From NCBI RefSeq assembly GCF_036370855.1, contig NC_088100.1, positions 39,938,254-40,002,253 on the forward strand: a stretch of 64,000 bases of DNA, in the 5' to 3' direction. Of the stretch, positions 50,901 through 61,260 are shown in pieces; within the stretch, counting starts at the first letter, position 1; each line of letters begins with the position of its first letter. This stretch comes from Dromaius novaehollandiae. Taxonomy: Eukaryota; Chordata; Aves; Casuariiformes; Dromaiidae. The notes below the pieces were generated by a model, which had not been told where the DNA came from, did not search any database, and saw only the letters and a program-made list of their open reading frames with translations. The translations under genes and the position numbers were made by a program.

Positions 50901-53900
50901 CCACTCCTCTGCTGAGTTCTTTTTCAGATATATATTCCCATCCTAACTTTGCAGCTGGTCTTCCACCCAAATACCCAGTTCCCAAGTCTTTCCTCCCAGT
51001 AATCCTCCTTCTACGCAGAAGGACTCTTGTGTCAGAGTTTGAGGGTCATCTGTCCCGTGTAAGTATTCCTTATTTCATTTGGGGTCTGTGAGGGAGCTGA
51101 AGGTATATGTAATTTTTGGAGCATTTTATTTTAACAATTTCTCATTCTTAATACTTTCTAGTATTCTTAGAGACAATTATATATAGAGAGAAACAAACAA
51201 CAGCCAGGAACATGTTAACTGTATCCACTGCTCTATATCGAGTGAAGGAACCAATGTGTGAAAAAATGCAAAAAAAAAAAAATCCTAATTGGTGTGTGCA
51301 GTTATCTTTTTCCAAAAGAAACTGGCAGAAAGTATATTCCTCCAAGACTCATGATAAAGGTATTAGAGGTTCCCTATAATCCCTCATTCCCCAGGCTTCC
51401 TTTTTTGCTAAGGCCCTCCTCATCCTTCCTGGAATCAGGGTCTCATGGAGGAAGCTGCTTTTGTTCCTCCTTTGTAAGTTGTGAAGTGAGACCTCCTGTT
51501 CTTAATGCACTTCTGTTGTGGAAGGGCCATTTTGAAATGCTTGTGGAAAAGGCGGAAAGAAACAAGGAACCTGCTCCTGTTCCTGTAGCCCTGATAAGTT
51601 TTCATTTCGAAAGCAAGCTGAGCTGTTCTGCTTGGTTATGCTGAACACAAAGAGTTGTGAGAGTTCTTCTGTGTCTTTTATAGATATGAAATTTGTTCAA
51701 GAAACAAACGTGCTTTAGAAAATCACAACTAGGTCGTATTAATTCTGGTAAAGCACTGCCAACACTCAGGCACTGTTAAAATTGCAGCTTGATGTGAGGG
51801 GAGTATTTATCTCGGGCAGAAACACGCTGACCTCAGGGGATTTAGTTACTTTTGATGTCCCTTCTGTGGCACAGGTGGCTCTGCTGCGAGCAAGCGCCCA
51901 CAGCACTGATGCAGCCGTTAGTCCGATCAATGGCAGAAGCATTTGCAGCCCAACACAACATCCTTTCTGAGGCTGGCAGGAGAGGCCCAGCTCCAGCAAT
52001 CCTATGTAGGATGGGGAATTCATGGGGGTAAATACGTGGGAAAACCTCTCTCCAGCAGGCTGGAGTGAACTGTCAGTCTGCAAGGGCAGTGAAGGACACC
52101 TGCAAGGGTGCTGGCAGGTGGGGGAAGGTGGGATGAGGTGTCCACTGGAGATGGAGCATGAAAAGGATGACAAGTGGTGGAAGTTAAAACAAGTTCACAA
52201 AAGTCAGGGCTGTATTTTTTTGTAAGCAATCCACACCACTTTTTCAAAATGCAAAACTCATCAAAAATGGGCAGGGGACACTGAAGAAAGAAGTTTGCCC
52301 CCCAGTGTCATCTTCTGTTTTTGACTCTATTTTTAGGTCATGATATTCCAGTCTATGATCTATGGGTTTTGAAGCTGTCAGAGCTGATGCTCTGCAGCTA
52401 CTGTTGGGTAATCTAGACACTGGGGTCCCAGGCAGACATAGCTGTACGCATGTGGGAAATGGAAAGCAGGACTTGCGAATTCGGAAGTCTGAATTCAGAG
52501 GTACAACTGCTATGTGAGCAAAAGGAAAACTCCACTGGCTACCACAACTTTTTATTTTATATCCTTTGCATGTTTCTGCAGAAATATAATATTGATTAGG
52601 CTTCGTAGATGGAGAATAGTTAGTGCATTAATTAAACTTTTCTACAAGAAAGTTAGAATTACCAGAGAAACCTAAGTGTTCTGGGTGACCAGATGAAACA
52701 TAAAAAGGAACTTTATTCTCTTCATTGTCTTTGAAAAATTCAGCCAATAGGAAGATGCTGAAGATAGCCTAGCATCTTGCCATTAAAGACAGATGGTTTG
52801 AAGATCCTGTATCCTGTGAACAACGTCGTCATCTTCTGTATAAGACAGCCAGTCCAACTGGAACAGTTGCCTCCAATTAAAGCGAGATAAAAAAGCATCA
52901 TCTCAGAACTGGCAAATGTCTTGTGTAATGAGGCTCAGATTAGGAGTTTATTACTGTAATGAAAATATATGTGTTTATGTTTAGCCATTTGAAAATGACC
53001 TACACCTTGTCAATGCTCCATAAGTAAATCAGTGCAAAGCACCTGGGATTTAAGAAAAAACCCAACATTTACATAGGTAGCCATGTTGTTTAATTATAAA
53101 CAATCTGATTTGCCACGTTAAATCTGTGGGCTTTATTTGGAAATAAAATACATGACTTTGATAACAAGGTAAAAAAAGGACCAAAGTTACCTTAGCAAAT
53201 AATTAACCATGGATTCTGTTATGAATATATTTACGAGGAAAACCAGATTATAAAACCTCTGCAATAAAAGTTAAAGCACATATGCTGAAGTATAATTGAG
53301 ACACCTGCATGTCATGTTAATGTCATTTTTTGCTTTCAGATAAGTAATTTGTGCTAACTGTTGGATTATTATGTTGCTAGATCACAAAGTCATGCTCAAA
53401 GCCTAAATGGACCTCGGGCAGAATTTCAACAGAAATGATATTACGATAGCATGATTACTGCCCTTAAAATGCAATATTTTAAAATTTTTGACAAGTGTAA
53501 CTTGCTACTGTAAACAGGGACAGTGATTTAGCATGATAAATTTTGTTCTATTGGGCAAAAAAATTTTGGATTTCCATAAACCTCAAAGAAGAGATAAATG
53601 CTAGATTAATTTAATTCTCTAAAGATTGTTAAACACTTAAAAACTTCAGTCTGTGAAATATGCATAACAAAATTGTCAAGGCAGCTCTTGGACATGTAAC
53701 TGGTAGGAAAGGAGGAAGAACAGTTGTGCGGATTTCTCCAGGAAGAAGTTATGCTGACAGACTTATGTAGAAGCCTTGATTTGAAGGGATACATTGTTGC
53801 AGTGGCATGACTGAAGTTATGTATAAGTTTTACTTAGTTGGTTAACAGGATTCCTAGATCCTAATGATTATGTGCAGCTAGATCTTCTCAAAATGCTGCT

Positions 53901-55459
53901 TGCTTTCTTCCTCCTCCCCCTGAAAGGTGGGTAACTAAATAACTAGACTTGAGAAATTCCATTTCATCATTCCTAAGCAGTCAGAGCCATTATATTATGA
54001 AACTTTTCTTAATTAACTATTGCACACAGCATACGAGATAGTGGGCACGGTGGAAAAGTAAGGGGAATATAAAGAGTCACAAAACACCTAAAATAAGAAT
54101 AATGTGTTGTTTCTAGCCAATTCTTTCAGCTTTTGCCTCAGACAATATTATCTTGCTCCCTACACTAACATTAATCCATGGCTTTTTCTTTTATTTTAGT
54201 TCAAAATAGTTGAAAGAGGGAATGTTTCTAATAGGATAGCAAAGGGAATCTCAGAATTTTTACATGCACTGGGCCAAATCCTTCTTCTTACATTCACATA
54301 TAAAATCTTACTAAGGTGAACAGGGGTTACTTTAATGCATTAAAGTCGGGATGAGGGGCATGTTTCACTCTCTCACTATTTACTTTTTTAATACAAATCA
54401 TGAATATGACATCAGAAGGTGTTGCATACAACATATAACAGCTTTATATTAAAAGGGGAGCTTATTTCTCAGCTATCTCACCCAAGCCATGCAGCACTTG
54501 TCTCCTGGAGGATTTTGCAGTGTGAACTTGGGCGCAGTACTGGAGGGGAGGGTGACCAGAGCCAGCAGAGCATGGTGCGGGATGGCCCTGGCAGAGCATC
54601 AACCCAAACCAGTGAGCCTCAGCAATGCGGGGCCTGGTGGGCACCCCGTTCTGGTCCAGAGGTGGTGTGGCAGCCCTCGCAGCACGGTTAATCCCAATGC
54701 GGTTAATCCGGATCAGAGCTGGCTCAGCTCAAGGCTCTCAGGACTGCGTTTCTCAGCATTTGTGCCTGAGTCAGCAATCAGAGAAGCAGCTCAGCTGCTG
54801 GGCACTCACAGGATTTCTCGGCAATGTTACAGTGGTTGAGGCTCTCGGAGACCCTCTAGGGACTGTCTAGCTGTTCTTGCTGACACTGCTTTGGTCATGA
54901 TGGGAGGATGTAGGAGCAGTAAAAACAGATGGTGAAGTAAGAAGATAAAGCTAGGTGATACACTAGGAAGGAAGGACAGCACTTACCTGAAAAATCAGGG
55001 GCAAACAGATGGGTCAGAAGGAAATGGCTGAAATGGGGGCAATTAGGACAAGGAAGGGGGAAAAGGACAGTCTGGGCATTTAAACCAAAATTAAACCTCA
55101 ACCCTGGGAATAGGGACTAGTTGGGTTAGGAGGATGGAAGTGGCAAAGGCTGACATTGCAAAGAAGTGTACTGAGTTGGAGAGGTTAGGGCAGAGAGATA
55201 AAATCTGGGGAAACAACATAAATCTATCAAGAACTTCTGGGCAGTGTGCAGATTAACTGCACACCTTGGCACCAAAGATGCTGTTACCAGGTGTCTTCAT
55301 GGCAAACTGCCAGTATTGTGTGATTGCTCAGAACAAGGTTTGATGGCAAAGGAACATTATGACTGTGCATATTTTACTACACAAAACATGACCAAGGATT
55401 CATCTCTGACCCTGGGGCCAGGCTGCATCAAGTAGCCTACATCTGCACTGCATAAGGCT
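47901..55459. other. AT-rich intergenic sequence, no supported gene
   Basis: I found no exons, RNA genes or clear transposons. A moderately GC-rich patch at about 54.48-54.85 kb contains a 116-codon plus-strand frame without recognisable domain and two closely spaced GGTTAATCC motifs (listed separately). Minus-strand frame 50413-50054 (119 codons) is unrecognised and probably chance. Confidence 0.5.
54686..54709 (+). promoter_or_regulatory. Two GGTTAATCC motifs 15 bp apart (K50 homeodomain-type sites)
   Basis: GGTTAATCC occurs at 54686-54694 and 54701-54709 in the same orientation. TAATCC is the core bound by OTX/CRX/PITX/GSC-type homeodomains. The pair lies in a locally GC-richer, CpG-containing patch inside AT-rich DNA. 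Function is speculative; a short tandem duplication is the simplest explanation. Confidence 0.25.
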
Positions 55460-56110
55460 GAGGTAGATTGAAAACTCACTGAACTGCTGTACTCAAAGGA
55501 TTGTGATCAGCAGTATGAAGTCCAGCTGGAGGCCAGTCACTAGCGGCATACTCTGAGCTCAATACTGGGGTCAATACTATTTAACATCTCCATTAATGAC
55601 CTGCATGATGGGACAGTGTGCACCCTCAGAAAGTTTGCAGATGATACAGAACAGGGAGGAGTGGCTCTCCATGGAGCAGAGTGATACATCAGAGGGTTGT
55701 GCCACCGCTCAGAGGGACCTCAACAGGCTGGAGAAATGAGGAAGTGAAAAGTCCTGCCGCTAGGGAAAAATAAACTCCTGCTCCAACAGACTGTTGGAAA
55801 GCAGCTTTGCAGATAAAGACCTGGAGGTCCTGATGGAAAGAAGTTTTACATGAGTCAGCAATGTTCCCTTGCAGGAAAGAAGGCCAACAGCCTCCTGGGG
55901 GGCATTAGGCAGAGTGTTGCCAGCCAGCTGAGGGAGGTTCCCTTCTACTCAGCACTGGTGAGGCCACATCTGGAGTTCTGCATACAGTTCTGGGCACCCC
56001 AGTACAAGAAAGACGTGGACATACTGGACCAAGTCCAGCAAACCAGCCTCAACCATCCTGTGATTCTGTGGCTAACACCCACTCAGGGAGTCAGGCTACA
56101 TCCACAGTAC
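55460..56110 (+). mobile_element. CR1 LINE fragment (RT C-terminal part), plus strand
   Basis: It begins around AGGTAGATTGAAAACTCACTG and follows CR1 RT in order, with blocks corresponding to VTSG...ILGPILFN, INDLHDGTVCTLRKFADDT, and then an open stretch 55850-56113. That stretch contains [48 protein letters not shown] and ILDQVQQTS. At about 56045 the coding part jumps to a CATCCTGTGATTCTGTG sequence that resembles the CR1 3'-terminal repeats, so the RT end and 3' UTR are deleted. Stops and frameshifts in the first half show it is inactive. Confidence 0.88.
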
Positions 56111-59100
56111 TGACCATTTAGCCTGCATAACCTCTGAGCCCTGGGTAGAGCCCCTGTGGCCCTAAGACAAAATTATTTTGTGTGTGGGATAGGGGAGAGG
56201 TTTATATTAAAACATCCAAGATATTAAGAGGGTTGTCTTGCAGCCCGACAAAGAGAAGTTTTTATAGCATGAAAGTGAGGGCATATGCTGCATGTCTTAG
56301 GGTGGGAGTGCTTGAGTGTGCAAACCCTGCTGGGATAGTGCTGGAGGACTGTGTAAGGAGGGTGTCAAACTCCATACTATGCCACCTTCAGGGGCTGGCT
56401 TCCATACTGAGCTCTCCCTGGACCATGCCTGAGCTTTGTCCTGGAGACCACTAACTGAAGTGGTCCAATCCAAAGCAAGCCAGCAAGCTAACAAAGACAC
56501 AGAGCAGGATGGTCAGGGTTTCAGTCCTTGAGTTCAATTCCTGGTGCAGATGTGGGATTGTAAACTCTCTTTCTTCAAGGCTGAATGGGAATTTTAAGCT
56601 TCTGTGAGCTGGAGCCTGGTGAATGAGACTTAGACCTTTTCTCCTTGAAATCACCTTTCTCTTGTTCTCTCTTCCCTGAGAGCTTTAACCAGCTGAAGCA
56701 GAAAATACTGTTGAGGCATGCATTTCCTTCCCATTCCTAGTCAGCTCATGTTTAACAGCAAAGCTTGCTTTGAGGTCTGCCATCCTCCATCTGGACCTCT
56801 GGGCCTGCCTTTCATTTCCCCATACCACTCAACAGAAAACAAATTTCAGGGTCTGTTGCCTGTTGTACATTGGACAATTATTGCTGAAGCACTGTAGTAC
56901 CATTCATTGCAATATTTGGGTAGCTTGTGACATAGGAAGACCCACTGGCTACTTAGATCATTTACAGAAACAATCATTTAGATCTGAAGAGCTATCATTT
57001 ATTTGACTGCTAAAAGACTTTCCCTCCAAACTCTTTAACTCATACCCCATGGACTTAATGCAAAAGCAGTCCTGCTATACAATAGTATCAGGAAATAGTA
57101 TAGAATAGTAATAGGCAATAGTAAAAAATTAGTTTTCAATTGGGTAACAGATCCCCTTATATTTTCAGCTCTGCTACTTGATTTGCTAGCCTTTCATGAA
57201 TTGATTTGGGAGAAAGCAGCAGCATCTTAATTTGTTATTTGTCAAAGAATGTATCTTCTAGCCTCTGCTAGAATGACTGCTGCTAAAGTCCTGGCTATGG
57301 GTCAGGCTGTCAGTGACACACTGCCTGGAGCCGTGGGCATGCAGATCAAACATTAATGATGTTTTCTTGCCTCCTCCCTGACAAATGATCTTGAACAAGA
57401 GCTGCACAATTAGGCAAAATAGGTTCCAAAGCTGCTTTCATGCAAAATCAGGTGATCCTCTTCCACACAAATAAATGTACCACTTGCACATATTTTCTGC
57501 CGCTTATTTATCAACCAAAATGCATCTTCCTCAGCTGAGTTTAACTTTGGCTTCCCCTAGATCACTTTCTTTAGCGAGAAAGAAAGGCATGAGTTAGATG
57601 AGCTGGTTATGTATTGCTGTATGTCAATCTTTTGCAGAGGAATAAATGGAAGTGAGCAGAAATCTACCTTTCTGATTTGGTGGAGAATAAAAAAGCCACC
57701 ATAGTAGGCAGCACTACCTGAGTGTGATCAGACAGGCTGCCAGGATGCTGTCTTCTGAATCGGAGCTCCGCACACTGCAAGGCTTAGTCACTCTTGACTC
57801 TGTAGGAAGTTTTGGGAGTTTTACAAGCACCAGAGAAAGAGGTGGTCATATTTTCTTTGTTCTCTAGGAGAAAGTGATCCCAGATGTGCTGATAGGGTTG
57901 ACCAAAGGGGAAGGAAAGACTCATTACAGATCACATTTCCACATCCGCTGCAACGTGAACGCTCCTGGCTGTGATCTGACTTGTCCCCCAGATCTCTGGA
58001 GACAGGCACATTTCAAATTAGGATTCATCCTGCTGCCTTAGCAGGAGTCATGTTGGATCAGGGTTTTCTGCCATTTGTTGGGCAGAGGAAAGTCCCGCGT
58101 AGCAGCAGGAAAGGCGAGGCAAGAACCATTTCTCACTGCAATCCATGCAGCAGCAAAGTGGGACTGCTTCTTATGAGGTTCGGGACACCTACCTGGGGAT
58201 CACCCACCTGTAGCTGGCAAGGGGACAGCTTGGTTTGAGGGATCCTCAGCTGATATGTTTTAGTGTGGAGCGTAAGCAGGCATTTTACTGCAGGAAGCTT
58301 TTTTCCCACCTGCTCCCCAGCACAATTACTTTGCCACCTGTGTGCCTGGAACTCAAAAGCCCCTGTCTATCGAATAGATCAAATTTTCCTTTCCCCTCTA
58401 GTTTCTCACATGCAACTAGAGAGATGAGGAGCTGCCCTCCAGAGGCAGCTACTGCCTCCTCAGGAAGGAGCATGGTCCTTCCAAGGAAGCAGGAGGCGCG
58501 GTGAGGTCCTCAGCCTCTCTCCACTCTATGTGTGCCCCAGGAGCCTGAGGATGTGGAGGCAATGCACCAGCCCATCCTTCGGTGATACAAGCACTCGCAA
58601 GAGTAGACAGCCTTGCTCTCTGCCAGACTGGTGAGTGGGAGATATGAAATGACTTCAGGAGTTGGCTGGTAAGACCCCGCACCTAGTTCTCCAGAGCCAA
58701 CATCTTCTGCAGAGTTGCTGCTGGAAAGTCCCAGCATGTCCTCTGCAGAACAGCAGAGGAATAGCACCAGGACAGAGGCAATATGACTTCAGAAACTCAC
58801 ACAGACTTGCTTAGCAGAAGTCACCTAGGCAGCTGTCTTATGCTACTGCTGTAAACTGGGATGAAATGATCATCTAAAACCAGTTTCAGATTAGATAATT
58901 CAAAGAGTTTAGGTTTTCACTTCTACATTTGATAATCTCTACTTCTTTTGAGTATGAACTACCTGCATTTTGAAAGCTAATTTGAACTATAAAAAATAGA
59001 GATTATTAAAACAAAACATGCTGAAACTTCTCTTCCAAAATGTTCTAAAATGGGTATATTTATCAAAGAAAGATCCTCTCCTATTCCCACTTGCAATCTC

Positions 59101-61039
59101 ATCAAACTGGCCTTTTCAGTGGAGAACATTTAAAAAGAAAACTGCTGACAAAGAAAGAGCCTTTTCAAGTGCAGTGAACACCTGACAGTGCCAGGAGCTG
59201 ATAAGTTAATAAGAGACCATATGGGGGTCACTGTTTCAATTTTGCCATTGATGCATGCTTGATTATGGTGGGTTGGAAGAGCCAAGCAGATGCTAATATG
59301 CTTTTGCACAAATTTTTGCAGACATCCTTTGGAAAAGAAATGAAAGCCTTGTGAATTGTTGGAGGGATACTGATGATGCTGCAGGCAATAGGATGGATGT
59401 ATTGAATATACAATTTTTTCCTTTTAACATCCTCACTGTGTGCTTTCAAGATTATAGGTGGAGGGAGCACGTCCCTTGACAAGCTGAACTGCCGATAAAT
59501 GGCTTTGTTTTGTTCATTGCAATTTAGCTGCATTTGAATCCAAATATCTAGCTGCTTTCCAGAGGAGACATATTATTTACCCTGAAGATCACCAGAATGT
59601 TGTTGCAACCTCAGATATTTTTGTCCACTAGAAAATGGGTTATGATCACCAAATTAAATACTGCCATATAATGTGTGTCACTGAACAGATGTCAGAAGAT
59701 AATTGTCCACCTGAACCAGATGGCCACCTAAAAGAGAAAGACCTATTTATTAGTTCTTTGAATTTCTTTTCCTTAATGTTTAATGAGCACAGTAGGAGGA
59801 AAAATGGTAAAATTAAAAGCTCCAGGAGAATCAAGGCTGTCTGATTATGGGAAGTTCTCTGGCTTGATTCCATAATGAGGCTATTCTCTCTCAGAGATAC
59901 ACATTACGATCACTTCTGTTGGACTAGGCTGATGAATAAGCAGATGTTTTTGTTTTGCATGCAGCTTTGAATTAATCTCATGTACAATGCAGAGCTGTTC
60001 ATGTACAATGCAAAGAGTTTCCACAGTTAAGAGGTACTTCCAGCATGGTTTAGGCAGACACAGGCTTACATTGCTAGAGCAAAAATATGACTCTACAATG
60101 CTTATTACACCCTGCAATGTCAGTGCCCATTTTGCTCCATACAATACAAATCCCAAATGTCTTAGAATACCAGTGTTGTTCTGACCAACAATATCCTTTC
60201 CCAGTACAATTTGAAATCATGGTTTAATTTGTCAGTTTAAGTAATCACCATAAAATCTGGCTGTGTTTCTCCCTATTTTCTGTTCAAAACGGGCACAATA
60301 TAGGCTGGAAGTTTTTCTGCTTCTGGACCTGAGAAGGGCTATCAGTTGTGGAGGGCCAAAATTTCTTTCCAAGCAAGAGTAAATTATTAACCACATATAC
60401 CCAGAAAGGACAATATGGTGGAACTGAATGAAAGAGAAGACATTTAGCTAAGATTAAGAGCTCCAAGGAAATAGTTGCGAATGCAAGAACAGAGACAGAA
60501 ATAAAACATTTTCTTTACACTTTTTTGTTTGTATAAAAGATAAAACAGAGTATCTTGGCTTGAAACACAATAAGTTTAGGAAATGAAAATTTAGACAATA
60601 TTCAATAAAAGTGTGTTGGCTCAAATTAAATGTAAGCCATAGACCTAACAGTAATTAGTAGTTTACAGTCACTGGATAGTGCAATGATCACCTAGTTGCA
60701 TGACCTACCCAGATGCCAAAAAAAAGGAGCATGTGATACTACTGAGCAGGCTTACAGAAGCTAATCTGTTATTCACACTGGGACGAACAGTTAGTTACAG
60801 AATTATAACCACTGTATCTAAGACCTTATCAAAAAATACTAAGGCACCTCAGCTGAATTTTCTTCCTTATAATGTTAAGCAGAGGCAACCAGCTCTGTTG
60901 TCGTCATTAGTGAAGGAGATCTCACGTCTAAACATGCTATTGAAAACCTGAAATTCTCCTAAGTTTGGAAAGCCTATTTGTAAAGGATGTGATCGCACAA
61001 CATGAATAGATTTGTCAGTCATTCACAGCCTCCACTTTG
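56111..61039. other. AT-rich intergenic sequence, no supported gene
   Basis: No exon, RNA gene or transposon was recognised. A small tandem duplication of a 21-bp unit containing CATGTACAATGCA lies at about 59979-60020. The GC content rises abruptly near 61.03 kb, at the CR1 fragment that precedes copy B. Confidence 0.5.
59979..60020. repeat. Two-copy tandem repeat of about 21 bp
   Basis: Two adjacent units share CATGTACAATGCA followed by similar tails. This is a local duplication with no visible function. Confidence 0.6.
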
Positions 61040-61260
61040 CCACCCTGAGAGGCAATGGGCACAACCAGAAACACAGGCATGGAACCGGTGCGGCAGAGGA
61101 GGGGCCGGAGGCCAGGAGACTCCCCTTTGCTCCCGGCCCGCACCCCCGCGGCTGCCCCACAGCCCCGCCGGCGCATCACGATGTGCCACTCTGGCATCGC
61201 AGTGACCCCGGCCACGGCCACCCGCGGGTCCCCATTGCGGCACCGTGCCATTGCAGGGCA
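61040..61260 (+). mobile_element. CR1-associated 3'-end fragment beside exon 1 of copy B
   Basis: About 61050-61080 has the CR1 3' motif GAGGCAATGGGCACAACC followed by AGAAACACAGGCATGG. It runs into the same GC-rich sequence seen at 8003-8195 and 15543-15686. It is the most complete version next to exon 1: the part 61050-61112 is missing in copy A. Its inner part (61113 onward) belongs to the inverted repeat arm. Confidence 0.75.
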
